Shown in pieces: positions 37,044 to 47,600 of a DNA stretch of 64,000 bases. The notes under the pieces are model-generated. The model was not told the DNA's origin and did no database searches. It worked only from the letters and a program-made list of their open reading frames with translations. Origin of the DNA: Streptomyces toyocaensis (GTDB taxonomy: Bacteria; Actinomycetota; Actinomycetes; Streptomycetales; Streptomycetaceae); assembly GCF_000725125.1 (NCBI RefSeq), contig NZ_JFCB01000001.1, positions 434,001 to 498,000 of the forward strand, read 5' to 3'. How positions within the stretch are numbered: the first letter of the stretch is position 1; every line of letters begins with the position of its first letter. Both the position numbers and the translations under genes were made by a program.

Positions 37044-38234
37044 GTGAGACGCATGACCGCGCGACCCGCGAACGCCCATCAGGCACGACTGCTCAGGCTG
37101 CTGCGCGACGGTGGCCCCAACTCCCGCGCCCAGTTGGGCGACCAGGTCGACCTCTCCCGGTCGAAGCTGGCCGTGGAGGTGGACCGGCTGCTGGAGACGG
37201 AACTCGTCGTGGCCGACGGACTCGCCGCCTCGCGCGGCGGCCGGCGTTCCCACAACATCCGCCTCAACCCGCATCTGCGCTTCCTCGGCGTCGACATCGG
37301 CGCGACCTCGGTCGACGTCGCCGTCACCAACGCCGAACTGGAGATCCTCGGGCACATCAACCAGCCCATGGACGTGCGCGAGGGCCCGGTCGCGGTCTTC
37401 GAGCAAGTGCTCGCCATGGCAGCGAAGTTGAGGGCCTCCGGGCTCGCGGAGGGGTTCGACGGCGCCGGCATCGGCGTCCCCGGCCCGGTCCGCTTCCCCG
37501 AGGGCGTCCCGGTGGCTCCGCCGATCATGCCGGGCTGGGACGGTTTCCCCGTGCGGGAGGCGCTCAGCCAGGACCTCGGCTGCCCCGTCATGGTCGACAA
37601 CGACGTGAACCTGATGGCCATGGGGGAGCAGCACGCGGGCGTCGCCCGCACCGTCGGCGACTTCCTCTGCGTCAAGATCGGCACCGGCATCGGCTGCGGC
37701 ATCGTCGTCGGCGGTGAGGTCTACCGCGGTACGACGGGCAGCGCGGGCGACATCGGGCACATCCAGGCCGTGCCCGACGGCCGTCCGTGCGCGTGCGGCA
37801 ACCGGGGCTGTCTGGAGGCGCACTTCTCCGGCGCGGCCCTCGCCCGGGACGCGACGGAGGCCGCCCGGCAGCAGCTCTCCGCCGAACTCGCGAACCGACT
37901 GGAGTCGAACGGCACGCTCAGCGCCGTCGACGTCGCCGCCGCTGCGGCGGCCGGTGACGCCACCGCCCTCGATCTGATCCGGGAGGGCGGCAACCGCACC
38001 GGCCAGGTCATCGCCGGACTGGTCAGCTTCTTCAACCCCGGCCTGGTGGTGATCGGCGGCGGGGTGACCGGCCTCGGCCACACCCTGCTCGCCGCGATCC
38101 GCACCCAGGTGTACCGCGGGTCGCTGCCCCTGGCCACGGGCAACCTGCCCATCGTCCTCGGGGAACTGGGGCCCACCGCCGGAGTCATCGGCGGGGCCCG
38201 GCTCATCAGCGACCACCTGTTCTCACCCGCGTAA
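37044..38234 (+). CDS. ROK family transcriptional regulator
   Basis: A 396-residue regulator. Residues ~8-70 are a winged HTH (NAHQARLLRLLRDGGPNSRAQL...SRSKLAVEVDRLL). The rest is a ROK sugar-kinase-like domain: GVDIGATSVDVAVTN, IGVPGPVRFPEG, VDNDVNLMAMGE, IGTGIGCGIVVGGEVYRG and the zinc motif GHIQ...CACGNRGCLEAH. It most likely senses a sugar or sugar phosphate and controls the downstream ABC transporter operon. GTG 37044 follows GGGGAGGGA; ATG 37053 is an alternative. Confidence 0.95.
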   Translation: MRRMTARPANAHQARLLRLLRDGGPNSRAQLGDQVDLSRSKLAVEVDRLLETELVVADGLAASRGGRRSHNIRLNPHLRFLGVDIGATSVDVAVTNAELEILGHINQPMDVREGPVAVFEQVLAMAAKLRASGLAEGFDGAGIGVPGPVRFPEGVPVAPPIMPGWDGFPVREALSQDLGCPVMVDNDVNLMAMGEQHAGVARTVGDFLCVKIGTGIGCGIVVGGEVYRGTTGSAGDIGHIQAVPDGRPCACGNRGCLEAHFSGAALARDATEAARQQLSAELANRLESNGTLSAVDVAAAAAAGDATALDLIREGGNRTGQVIAGLVSFFNPGLVVIGGGVTGLGHTLLAAIRTQVYRGSLPLATGNLPIVLGELGPTAGVIGGARLISDHLFSPA

Positions 38235-38249
38235 GCAGCCCCACCCGCC

Positions 38250-38425
38250 CCACCGCACGGAACGGCTCCACCCGTTCGCCGCACCCGCTCCACCGCGCGC
38301 GACGGCCACGCCGTTCGCCGCACCCGCTCCACCGCACGGAACAGCCCTGCCCCTGTCCCGCCCGCCCACCGCACGGAACGGCACCCCGCACCGCGTCACC
38401 CGCCTCACCGCGAGCAACAGCACCC
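38250..38425 (+). repeat. Degenerate GC-rich direct repeats between ROK and ABC genes
   Basis: Within the 279-base gap (38235-38513) the 24-base unit beginning CGTTCGCCGCACCC occurs twice exactly (38274-38297 and 38313-38336, period 39). CCACCGCACGGAAC occurs at three places around it. No gene is seen. A small hairpin CTTGC-ccc-GCAAG lies at 38455-38467 before the ABC gene. The tract may be a slippage-prone spacer or a regulator array. Confidence 0.5.
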
Positions 38426-38513
38426 CGCCCCTGCTCTGCCCTGCCTGAAAACGCTTGCCCCCGCAAGGGGACCGCCCTGACACCGGCCCGAACGCCCGCC
38501 GAGGGGAATCCGC

Positions 38514-40031
38514 ATGGCACCAGAACCACCGCTGCTCAGCATGTCCGGCATCACCAAGTCGTTCCCCGGAGTCCGGGCCCTGGACGGCGTCGACCTCGAC
38601 GTCCAGGCCGGCGAGGTGCACTGCCTGCTCGGCCAGAACGGCGCCGGCAAGTCCACCCTGATCAAGGTGCTGGCCGGCGCCCACCAGCCCGGCTCGGGCA
38701 CCATCCGCTGGCGCGGCGAAGAGGTGACGCTGCGCTCGCCCATCGCCGCCATGCGTCTCGGCATCGCGACCATCTACCAGGAACTCGACCTGGTGGAGCA
38801 CCTGTCGGTCGCCGAGAACGTCCACCTGGGCCACGAACCCACCGCCGCCGGTTTCGTCGTACGGGGAAGGGCCGCCAGGTCGTCGGCCGCCGCACTCCTC
38901 GAGCGGCTCGGGCACCCGGAGATCGACCCGGCCCGGCTGGTGGGGGACCTGTCGGCGGCGCAGCAGCAGATCGTGTCGATGGCACGGGCGCTCTCCCACG
39001 ACGTGCGGCTCATCGTGATGGACGAGCCGTCGGCCGCCCTCGACCCGGACGAGGTCGACAACCTCTTCCGGATCGTCGGCGACCTCACCGCCGACGGAGT
39101 CGCGGTCGTCTACATCTCGCACCGCCTCGAGGAGATCCGGCGCATCGGCGACCGGGTGACCGTCCTGAAGGACGGCCGGGCCGTCGCCGGCGGGCTGCCC
39201 GCCAAGTCGACGCCGACCCGCGAGGTGGTCGCCCTGATGACGGGACGCAACGTCGAGTACGTCTTCCCGGAGAGGCCCGCCGCCCCACCGGACGGCGTGC
39301 CGGTGCTGACCGTCGAAGGGCTGTCCCGCCGGGGCGAGTTCGCCCCGCTCGACCTCCAGGTGCGCCCGGGGGAGATCGTGGGGCTCGCCGGGCTCGTCGG
39401 CTCGGGACGCTCCGAGATCCTGGAGACGGTCTACGGCGCCCGCAGGCCCGACACCGGCCGGGTCCTCGTCGACGGGAAACCGCTGAGACCCGGCAGTGTG
39501 CGGGCGGCCGTGCGCGCCGGACTCGGGCTCGCCCCCGAGGAGCGCAAGGCGCAGGCCCTGCTCATGCTGGAGTCCGTCACCCGCAACGTGTCGGTCTCCT
39601 CCATGTCCCGCTTCGCGAGGGCGGGCTGGATCGACCGCGGCGCCGAACTGGGGGCGGCGCGCGCGGCGGTCCGTGAACTGTCCCTGCGGCCCGACAACCC
39701 GAACGTGCCCGTGCGCACCCTGTCCGGCGGCAACCAGCAGAAGGCCGTGCTCGCGCGCTGGCTGCTGCGCGGCTGCCGGGTGCTGCTGCTCGACGAACCC
39801 ACCCGCGGCGTCGACGTGGGCGCCCGCGCCGAACTGTACGCGGTGGTCCGCCGGCTGGCGGACGAGGGACTCGCCGTGCTGCTGGTCTCCAGCGAGGTAC
39901 CCGAGGTGCTCGGCCTGGCCGACCGCGTCCTGGTGCTGCGCGAGGGCAGCGTCGTCCACACGGCACCCGCCCGTGAGCTCGACGAACACCGTGTACTCGA
40001 CCTGGTCATGGAAGGAAGCCCGGCGTCATGA
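38514..40031 (+). CDS. Sugar ABC transporter ATP-binding protein (RbsA/XylG type)
   Basis: A 505-residue tandem ATPase. Domain 1 has GQNGAGKSTLIKVLAG, signature LSAAQQQIVSMARAL and VMDEPSAALD. Domain 2 has the usual degenerate P-loop GLVGSGRSEIL, signature LSGGNQQKAVLARWL and LLLDEPTRGVDVGA. This is the ribose/xylose/galactose (CUT2) subclass. It overlaps the permease gene by ATGA. The substrate is inferred to be a monosaccharide or cyclitol from the subclass and neighbours. Confidence 0.95.
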   Translation: MAPEPPLLSMSGITKSFPGVRALDGVDLDVQAGEVHCLLGQNGAGKSTLIKVLAGAHQPGSGTIRWRGEEVTLRSPIAAMRLGIATIYQELDLVEHLSVAENVHLGHEPTAAGFVVRGRAARSSAAALLERLGHPEIDPARLVGDLSAAQQQIVSMARALSHDVRLIVMDEPSAALDPDEVDNLFRIVGDLTADGVAVVYISHRLEEIRRIGDRVTVLKDGRAVAGGLPAKSTPTREVVALMTGRNVEYVFPERPAAPPDGVPVLTVEGLSRRGEFAPLDLQVRPGEIVGLAGLVGSGRSEILETVYGARRPDTGRVLVDGKPLRPGSVRAAVRAGLGLAPEERKAQALLMLESVTRNVSVSSMSRFARAGWIDRGAELGAARAAVRELSLRPDNPNVPVRTLSGGNQQKAVLARWLLRGCRVLLLDEPTRGVDVGARAELYAVVRRLADEGLAVLLVSSEVPEVLGLADRVLVLREGSVVHTAPARELDEHRVLDLVMEGSPAS

Positions 40032-41047
40032 CGCAGAACGTCTCCCCGCCGCGGGACAGCACTCCCAAGGTCTCCCCGGCAGGCGAACCACCCGCCTGGC
40101 GCGCCGTGCTGTTCCGCGCCGACGTCCGCACGCTGTCCCTGCTCGGCGTGCTCGCCGTACTGATCGTCATCGGCGGCATCACCACACCGGACCAGTTCCT
40201 GGACACCCGCAACCTCCAGCTCGTGCTCACCCAGGCCTCCGTCATCGGCGTCGTCACCGTCGGCATGACCTTCGTCATCATTTCCGGCGGCATCGACCTG
40301 TCGGTCGGCGCGATCGTCGCCCTCGCCTCGGTGTGGGCGACCACGGTGGCCACGCAGGAGTACGGCTTCGGCGGCATCCTCTTCACCGCCGTGATCGTGG
40401 GGCTGGGATGCGGGCTGGTCAACGGGGTGCTCATCGCCTACGGCGGGATGGTCCCGTTCATCGCCACCCTCGCCATGCTCGCCTCCGCCCGCGGTCTCGC
40501 GCTGCAGATCACCGACGGGCGGACGCAGATCGTCACCGTCGACGGCGTCCTCGACCTCGGCGAACGCGACTCCTACGTGCTCGGCGTGCCGCCGCTGGTC
40601 CTGGTGTTCGCCGCGGTCACGGTCATCGGCTGGCTGGTGCTCAACCGGACCACCTTCGGCCGCCGCACCGTCGCCGTCGGCGGCAACGCGGAGGCCGCCC
40701 GGCTCGCCGGCATCGACGTACGCCGCCAGCGGCTCTACCTGTACCTGCTGTCGGGGCTGTGCTGCGGCATCGCCGCCTTCCTGCTGATCGTGCTGGCCGG
40801 CTCCGGCCAGAACACCAACGGCAACCTCTACGAACTCGACGCCATCGCCGCCGCGATCATCGGCGGCACCCTGCTCACCGGGGGCCGCGGCACCATCGTC
40901 GGCTCCGTCCTCGGTGTCCTGATCTTCACCACCATCACCAACATCTTCGCCCTGAACAACCTGCAGAGCGACGTCCAGCAGATCGCCAAGGGCGCGATCA
41001 TCGTCGCCGCCGTGCTGGTCCAGCGCCGTACCGCGAGCACGACCTGA
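40028..41047 (+). CDS. Sugar ABC transporter permease (RbsC type)
   Basis: A 339-residue inner-membrane permease with about eight to ten helices. CUT2 hallmarks: VTVGMTFVIISGGIDLSVGA, NGVLIAYGGMVPFIATLAM, VGGNAEAARLAGIDV and IAAAIIGGTLLTGGRGTIVGS. It pairs with the ATPase and the lipoprotein encoded on either side. ATGA overlap with the former indicates translational coupling. Confidence 0.95.
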   Translation: MTQNVSPPRDSTPKVSPAGEPPAWRAVLFRADVRTLSLLGVLAVLIVIGGITTPDQFLDTRNLQLVLTQASVIGVVTVGMTFVIISGGIDLSVGAIVALASVWATTVATQEYGFGGILFTAVIVGLGCGLVNGVLIAYGGMVPFIATLAMLASARGLALQITDGRTQIVTVDGVLDLGERDSYVLGVPPLVLVFAAVTVIGWLVLNRTTFGRRTVAVGGNAEAARLAGIDVRRQRLYLYLLSGLCCGIAAFLLIVLAGSGQNTNGNLYELDAIAAAIIGGTLLTGGRGTIVGSVLGVLIFTTITNIFALNNLQSDVQQIAKGAIIVAAVLVQRRTASTT

Positions 41048-41064
41048 GGAGAGGGTTCACCGCC

Positions 41065-42111
41065 ATGCCCAAGACGCCTTCCACCAGCCGCAGAGGACTG
41101 CTCTTCGGAGCGGCCGCCGTGTCCGCCGGCGTCCTCGTCACCGGCTGCACGAGCAACGAGTCCGGTGACGACGAGCCGGCCGCGAACGACCAGCCGGCCG
41201 CCGACGACAAGCCCGGCAAGCAGGTCACCATCGGCTTCGCCGGCCCGCAGGCCGACCACGGCTGGCTCAACGCCATCAACGACAACGCCGAGAAGCGGGC
41301 CGGGAAGTACTCCGACGTCACCCTGGAGATCACCGAGGGCTCCAACGACACCGCGCAGCAGATCGGCCAGATAGAGACCCTCATCAACAAGAAGGTCGAC
41401 GTCCTGGTGATCCTCCCCGCCGACGGCAAGGCCCTCACCCAGGTCGGGCTCAAGGCGATGCGCGCCGGCATCCCGGTCGTCAACCTCGACCGGATCTTCA
41501 ACACCCCGCAGGCATACCGGTGCTGGATCGGCGGCGACAACTACGGCATGGGCCTCAACGCCGGCCACTACATCGGCGAGAAGCTCAAGGACAAGCCGGA
41601 CGCCAAGGTCGTCGAGCTGGCCGGTCTGGACAACCTGGAGCTGACCAAGCAGCGCACCCAGGGTTTCGACGACGCGCTGAAGAACTACCCCAACATCAAG
41701 AAGGTGGCCCGCCAGGCCGCCGAGTTCACCGTCGAGTCCGGCCAGGCCAAGATGGCCCAGCTGCTCCAGGCCCAGTCGCAGATCGACGCGCTGTGGAACC
41801 ACGACGACGACCAGGGCGTGGGCGCGCTGCGCGCCATCGACCAGGCCGGGCGGGACGAGTTCCTCATGGTGGGCGGTGCGGGCGCGCTCTCCGCCTTCGA
41901 GGCCATCAAGGCCGACAACGGTGTCCTGAAGGCCACCGTCCTCTACCCGCCGACCATGGCCGCCTCCGCGATCGACCTTGCCCGCGCCCTCGGCCAGGGC
42001 AAGGGCGTCGGCGGCCTCGCCGAGTTCGAGATCCCCTCGTCGGTGACCTGCTACTCGGCCGTCGTCGACAAGGAGAACGTGGACCGCTACATGTCCACCG
42101 GCTTCAAGTGA
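41065..42111 (+). CDS. Sugar-binding lipoprotein of the CUT2 transporter
   Basis: A 348-residue type I periplasmic-binding-fold protein. An SRRGLLF twin-Arg signal is followed by the lipobox LVTGC (Cys28), so it is a Tat-exported lipoprotein. A charged Asp/Ala/Pro spacer precedes GFAGPQADHGWLNAIND; the family core includes LINKKVDVLVILPADGKAL, VVNLDRIFN and ALWNHDDDQGVGALRAI. GAGGAGAGGG lies upstream of ATG 41065. It completes a full ABC importer. Confidence 0.93.
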   Translation: MPKTPSTSRRGLLFGAAAVSAGVLVTGCTSNESGDDEPAANDQPAADDKPGKQVTIGFAGPQADHGWLNAINDNAEKRAGKYSDVTLEITEGSNDTAQQIGQIETLINKKVDVLVILPADGKALTQVGLKAMRAGIPVVNLDRIFNTPQAYRCWIGGDNYGMGLNAGHYIGEKLKDKPDAKVVELAGLDNLELTKQRTQGFDDALKNYPNIKKVARQAAEFTVESGQAKMAQLLQAQSQIDALWNHDDDQGVGALRAIDQAGRDEFLMVGGAGALSAFEAIKADNGVLKATVLYPPTMAASAIDLARALGQGKGVGGLAEFEIPSSVTCYSAVVDKENVDRYMSTGFK

Positions 42112-42191
42112 GGAGCCCCGCCCCACGGGCCTGACCAGCCCACCGGGCGGGGCCCACCCCCGCCCGCCACGACGACGAGGAGGACATCCGA

Positions 42192-43400
42192 ATGGCACAG
42201 CCGCAAGCGTCCGAAGGGGCGGAGACGGGGAAGCCACCGCTGCGCATCGGCATGGTCGGTTACGCCTTCATGGGTGCCGCCCACTCCCAGGGCTGGCGCA
42301 CCGCGGGCCGCGTCTTCGACCTGCCGCTCAGCCCCGAACTGGCCGTGATCTGCGGCCGGGACGCCGACGCCGTGCGCGCGGCGGCGGACCGGCACGGCTG
42401 GGCGGAGACCGAGACCGACTGGCACGCCCTGGTCCGGCGGGACGACATCGACCTCGTCGACATCTGCACCCCCGGTGACAGCCATGCCGAGATCGCGCTG
42501 GCCGCGCTCGCGGCGGGCAAGCACGTGCTGTGCGAGAAGCCGCTCGCCAACACCGTCGCGGAGGCCGAGGCGATGGCCCGCGCCGCAGAGGAGGGCCGCT
42601 CGCGCGGTCAGCTGGCGATGGTCGGCTTCAACTACCGCCGGCTGCCCGCGACCGCGCAGGCCCGGCGGATGGTGGCCGAGGGCCGGATCGGCAGACTGCG
42701 GCACGTACGGGTGGCGTACCTGCAGGACTGGCTGGTGGACCCCGCGTTCCCGCTGACCTGGCGGCTGCGCCGGGAGCACGCCGGGTCCGGTTCGCTCGGC
42801 GACCTCGGCGCGCACATCGTGGACCTGGCGCAGCACCTGGCCGGTGAGCGGCTGGCGGGCGTCTCCGCGCTCACCGAGACGTTCGTGAGGGAGCGGCCGC
42901 TGCCCGACGCCCCCAGCAGCGGCCTGGCCGCCGTCTCCGCCTCCGGCACCGGAGAGGTGACCGTCGACGACGCCGCCCTGTTCACCGGGCGCTTCGCCTC
43001 CGGCGCCCTCGCCTCCTTCGAGGCCACCCGGTACGCCACCGGACGGAAGAACTCCCTGCGCATCGAACTCAACGGCGAGCGCGGTTCGCTCGCGTTCGAC
43101 CTGGAGCGGCTCAACGAGCTGGAGTACCACGACGGTACCGAGCCCGCCGCGCACGCCGGCTTCCGCCGCATCCTCGTCACCGAACCCGACCACCCCTACC
43201 TCGAGGCGTGGTGGCCGCCCGGCCACGGCCTCGGCTACGAGCACACCTTCGTCCACCAGGCCCGTGACCTCGTCCACGCGGTCGCCGAGGGCCGGGGCCC
43301 CGAACCCTCCTTCGCCGACGGGCTGCAGGTGCAGCGCGTCCTGGCGGCGGTGGAGGAGAGTGCCGAGAAGAACTCCGTCTACACCCCGATCGCCGCCTGA
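42192..43400 (+). CDS. Gfo/Idh/MocA family NAD(P)-dependent sugar oxidoreductase
   Basis: A 402-residue cytosolic dehydrogenase. Rossmann start [17 protein letters not shown], catalytic Lys116 in CEKPLANT, and C-terminal strand [15 protein letters not shown]...[17 protein letters not shown] with the conserved D-H pair. Relatives oxidise inositols or sugars, including the 3-OH of glycosides. The transporter genes upstream and the isomerase-like gene 14 bases downstream indicate one catabolic operon. GACGAGGAGGA precedes ATG 42192. Confidence 0.93.
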   Translation: MAQPQASEGAETGKPPLRIGMVGYAFMGAAHSQGWRTAGRVFDLPLSPELAVICGRDADAVRAAADRHGWAETETDWHALVRRDDIDLVDICTPGDSHAEIALAALAAGKHVLCEKPLANTVAEAEAMARAAEEGRSRGQLAMVGFNYRRLPATAQARRMVAEGRIGRLRHVRVAYLQDWLVDPAFPLTWRLRREHAGSGSLGDLGAHIVDLAQHLAGERLAGVSALTETFVRERPLPDAPSSGLAAVSASGTGEVTVDDAALFTGRFASGALASFEATRYATGRKNSLRIELNGERGSLAFDLERLNELEYHDGTEPAAHAGFRRILVTEPDHPYLEAWWPPGHGLGYEHTFVHQARDLVHAVAEGRGPEPSFADGLQVQRVLAAVEESAEKNSVYTPIAA

Positions 43401-43414
43401 AAGGACGGATACGG

Positions 43415-44413
43415 ATGCCGCGCGACTTCACGCTCTTCACCGGCCAGTGGGCGGACCTGCCCCTTGAGGAGGTCTGCCGACTGGCCCGGGACTTCGGCTA
43501 CGACGGACTCGAACTGGCTTGCTGGGGCGACCACTTCGAAGTGGACAAGGCACTCGCCGACCCCTCCTACGTCGCCTCCCGCCACCGGCTGCTCGACAAG
43601 TACGGCCTGAAGTGCTGGGCGATCTCCAACCACCTGGTCGGGCAGGCCGTCTGCGACGCCATCATCGACGAACGCCACCACGCCATCCTGCCCGCCCGCG
43701 TCTGGGGCGACGGCGAGCCCGAGGGCGTGCGCCGGCGGGCCGCCGCCGAGATCGAGGACACCGCGCGCGCCGCGGCCCTCCTCGGTGTCGACACCGTCAT
43801 CGGCTTCACCGGTTCCGCGATCTGGCACCTGGTCGCCATGTTCCCGCCCGCCCCCGAGTCGATGATCGAGCGGGGTTACGAGGACTTCGCCGAGCGGTGG
43901 AACCCGATCCTGGACGTCTTCGACGCCGAGGGCGTGCGCTTCGCGCACGAGGTCCACCCCAGCGAGATCGCCTACGACTACTGGACGACCGCGCGCGCCC
44001 TGGACGCCGTCGGCCGCCGGCCCGCCTTCGGTCTCAACTTCGACCCCTCCCACTTCGTGTGGCAGGACCTCGACCCGGTCGGCTTCCTTCTGGACTTCCG
44101 CGACCGGATCTACCACGTCGACTGCAAGGAGGCCCGCAAGCGCCTAGACGGCCGCAACGGCCGTCTCGGCTCCCACCTGCCCTGGGGCGACCCCCGGCGG
44201 GGCTGGGACTTCGTCTCCGCCGGCCACGGGGACGTCCCCTGGGAGGACGTCTTCCGCATGCTGCGCTCCATCGACTACCGGGGCCCGATCTCCGTCGAGT
44301 GGGAGGACGCCGGGATGGACCGCCTCCAAGGCGCCCCCGAGGCGCTGACCCGGCTGAAGGCGTACGACTTCGAGCCGCCCAGCGCGTCCTTCGACGCCGC
44401 TTTCAACAGCTGA
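43415..44413 (+). CDS. Sugar phosphate isomerase/epimerase-like TIM-barrel protein
   Basis: A 332-residue AP-endonuclease-2 (PF01261) TIM barrel. Likely metal ligands lie in [14 protein letters not shown] (Glu, His), [11 protein letters not shown] (Asp, His), YHVDCKEA (His, Asp) and [10 protein letters not shown] (Glu). Enzymes of this fold isomerise sugars, dehydrate inosose (IolE) or split 3-keto-glycosides. It follows the Gfo/Idh gene by 14 bases with AAGGACGG upstream and is probably its pathway partner. Confidence 0.92.
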   Translation: MPRDFTLFTGQWADLPLEEVCRLARDFGYDGLELACWGDHFEVDKALADPSYVASRHRLLDKYGLKCWAISNHLVGQAVCDAIIDERHHAILPARVWGDGEPEGVRRRAAAEIEDTARAAALLGVDTVIGFTGSAIWHLVAMFPPAPESMIERGYEDFAERWNPILDVFDAEGVRFAHEVHPSEIAYDYWTTARALDAVGRRPAFGLNFDPSHFVWQDLDPVGFLLDFRDRIYHVDCKEARKRLDGRNGRLGSHLPWGDPRRGWDFVSAGHGDVPWEDVFRMLRSIDYRGPISVEWEDAGMDRLQGAPEALTRLKAYDFEPPSASFDAAFNS

Positions 44414-44487
44414 CCGGCCGGCCGACCCAGGTCGGGAGCGGGGTCCGGCGAGGGTGCCGGTCCCCGGCCCGGCCTGCCCGCGTCCCG

Positions 44488-44511
44488 CTTTGTCCTGAGT
44501 TGGGAAGAAGT
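44488..44511. promoter_or_regulatory. Second copy of CTTTGTCCTG-N10-AAGT motif, upstream of the ThuA/DUF1080 protein gene
   Basis: CTTTGTCCTG, then AGTTGGGAAG, then AAGT. It matches 36896-36919 at all fixed positions and in the inner GGAA. It lies 170 bases upstream of GTG 44681 in a 267-base gap without a gene. A small inverted repeat GGTGT-tcagg-ACACC follows at 44570-44584. Confidence 0.6.
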
Positions 44512-44680
44512 TCAACCAGGGCCGGTACAAGGGGTGTTGCCTCCGGAAGAACGCGGTTACCGTCCCTGAGGTGTTCAGGACACCCACGCCTCCGGGGTGA
44601 CGGCGCACCCCGGCGCCCGCACGCACCACACGTCTTCGCACCTGTTCCGTACGGCCCCACCCCGTTCCCGGAGGGACTTC

Positions 44681-47600
44681 GTGCACAGAAGCAGACTCAC
44701 ATCCACCCGAACCACGAGGCGTACCGGACTTCGCACCCCCCTCGCGCTGCTCACCGGCCTGCTCCTGGCCGTGGGCACGCCGGCGACCGTCGCCGGCGCC
44801 CATCCCGGCCACCCGGAACACGACGGACCGGCGGCCGCCGAGGGACAGTTCCAGCAGGTACCGCTCGCCAAGGGCGAACCCGAGACGGGCGAACCGATGT
44901 CACTCGCCGTGCTCCCGGACCGCAGCGTCCTGCACACCTCGCGCGACGGCACGCTGCGTCTCACCGACCAGGGCGGCGTCACCAAGGTCGCCGGCAAGAT
45001 CCCCGTCTACAGCCATGACGAGGAGGGCCTCCAAGGCGTCGGCATCGACCCGGACTTCGAGAACAACCGGGCCGTCTACCTCTACTACGCCCCACCCCTC
45101 GACACCCCTGCGGGCGACGCCCCGGAGACCGGCACCGCCGAGGACTTCAAGAAGTTCGACGGCGTCAACCGTCTCTCCCGCTTCGTGCTGAACGCCAACG
45201 GCACACTGGACATGGCCAGTGAGAAGAAGGTCCTCGACGTCGCGGCCTCCCGCGGCATCTGCTGCCACGTCGGCGGCGACATCGACTTCGACGCGGACGG
45301 CAACCTGTACCTGTCGACCGGCGACGACACCAACCCCTTCGCCTCCGACGGCTACACCCCGATCGACGACCGCCCGAACCGCAACCCGGCCTTCGACGCC
45401 CGCCGCAGCTCCGCCAACACCAACGACCTGCGCGGCAAGATCCTGCGCATCAAGGTCGCCGAGGACGGCTCGTACACGATCCCGGAGGGCAACCTCTTCG
45501 CCCCGGGCACCGAGAAGACCCGTCCCGAGATCTACGCGATGGGCTTCCGCAACCCCTTCCGGATGAGCGTCGACGACAAGACCGGCACCGTGTACGTCGG
45601 CGACTACGGCCCCGACGCCGGCGCCGCCGACCCGAACCGGGGCCCTGCGGGGCAGGTCGAGTTCGCCAAGGTCACCGAGGCCGCCAACTTCGGCTGGCCC
45701 TTCTGCACCGGCGACAACGACGCCTACGTCGACTACGACTTCGCCACCAAGGAGTCCGGCGAGACGTTCGACTGCGCCGCGCCGAAGAACACCTCCCCGC
45801 ACAACACCGGCCTGGTCGACCTGCCCCCCGCACAGGCGGCGTGGATCCCGTACGACGGCGGTTCCCTGCCCGAGTTCGGCACCGGTTCCGAGTCCCCCAT
45901 GGCGGGCCCGGTCTACCGCTACGACTCCGACCTCGACTCGAGCGTGAAGTTCCCCGAGGCCTACGACGGCGACTTCTTCGCCGGCGAGTTCGGCCGCCGC
46001 TGGATCAAGCGGATCGAGCAGAACGCGGACGGCTCCGTCGCGAAGATCAACGACTTCCCGTGGACCGGCACCCAGATCATGGACATGGAGTTCGGCCCCG
46101 ACGGCGCGCTCTACGTGCTCGACTACGGCGTCTCCTGGTTCCAGGGCGACGAGCACTCCGCGCTGTACCGGATCGAGAACGCCGAGGACGGCTTCTCGCC
46201 GATCGCCGAGGTGAGCGCCGACAAGACGTCCGGAGCGGCCGGCCTGAAGGTCACCTTCACCGGCTCCGCCAAGGACGCCGACTCACCGGACCTCACCTAC
46301 AGCTGGGACTTCGGCGACGGCACCAGGGGCGAGGGCCTCAACCCCACCCACCGGTACAAGAAGGCCGGCACCTACAGCGCCACCTTCACCGCCAGGGACC
46401 CCGAGGGCAACACCGGCAACGCCAGCGTCCGGATCGTGGTCGGCAACACCGAGCCCAAGGTGCGGATCGACGTCCCGGGCAACGGCACCCTGGCCGAGTT
46501 CGGCAAACCCGTCCCGTTCAAGGTGACCGTCACCGACCCCGAGGAGACGATCGACTGCTCCAGGGTCAAGGTCGTCTACAGCCTCGGCCACGACTCCCAC
46601 GCCCACGAGCTGACCAGCGAGACGGGCTGCGAGGGCACCCTGACGCCGCCCCCCGGTGACGGCGGTCACGACCCCAACGCCAACATCTACGGCGTCGTCG
46701 GCGCCAGTTACACCGACGGCGGGGCGAACGGCCAGGAGGCGCTGACCGGCACCGCCCGCACCGTGCTGCAGCCGCTGCACCGCCAGGCCGAGCATTTCAC
46801 CACCCAGTCGGGCGTGTCCGTCATCGACAAGACCGGCGCCAACGGCGGCAGGACCGTCGGCGACGTCCACGACGGCGACTGGATCTCCTTCGGCCCCTAC
46901 AAGTTCGCCGGGCAGAAGAAGATGACCGTGCGGGCCTCCTCCGGCGGCGCGGGCGGCTTCATCGAGCTGCGCACCGGGTCCCCCGAGGGACCGCTGCACG
47001 GCTCCGCCTACATCCCGCCGACCGGCGGCTGGGAGACCTTCCAGGACGTCGACGTGCCGCTGCGGTCGCTGCCGAAGAAGACCACCGACATCTACCTGGT
47101 CTTCAAGGGCGGCGAGGGCGCGCTGTACGACGTGGACGACTTCGAGTTCTCCACCGAGCCGTTCAAGGGCGGCAAGAAGGTCCTGGTCTTCTCCAGGACC
47201 GCGGGCTTCCGCCACGACTCCATCCCGGCCGGCATCGCCGCGCTGAAGGAGCTCGGCGGCCCGGCCGGCATCACCGTCGACGCCACCGAGGAGGCCCGGC
47301 AGTTCACCACCGCCAACCTCGCCAAGTACGACGCCGTGGCCTTCCTTTCCACCACCGGCGACGTCCTGAACGCCGAGCAGCAGAAGGCGTTCGAGGACTA
47401 CGTGGCGGGCGGCGGCGGCTACCTGGGCATCCACGCCGCCGCCGACACCGAGTACGACTGGGAGTTCTACGGCGGTCTCGTCGGCGCCTACTTCGACTCG
47501 CACCCGGCCATCCAGAAGGCCACCGTCCGCGTCGAGGACCACGACCACCCGTCGACCGCGCACCTGGACGACGCCTGGGAGCGCACCGACGAGTGGTACA

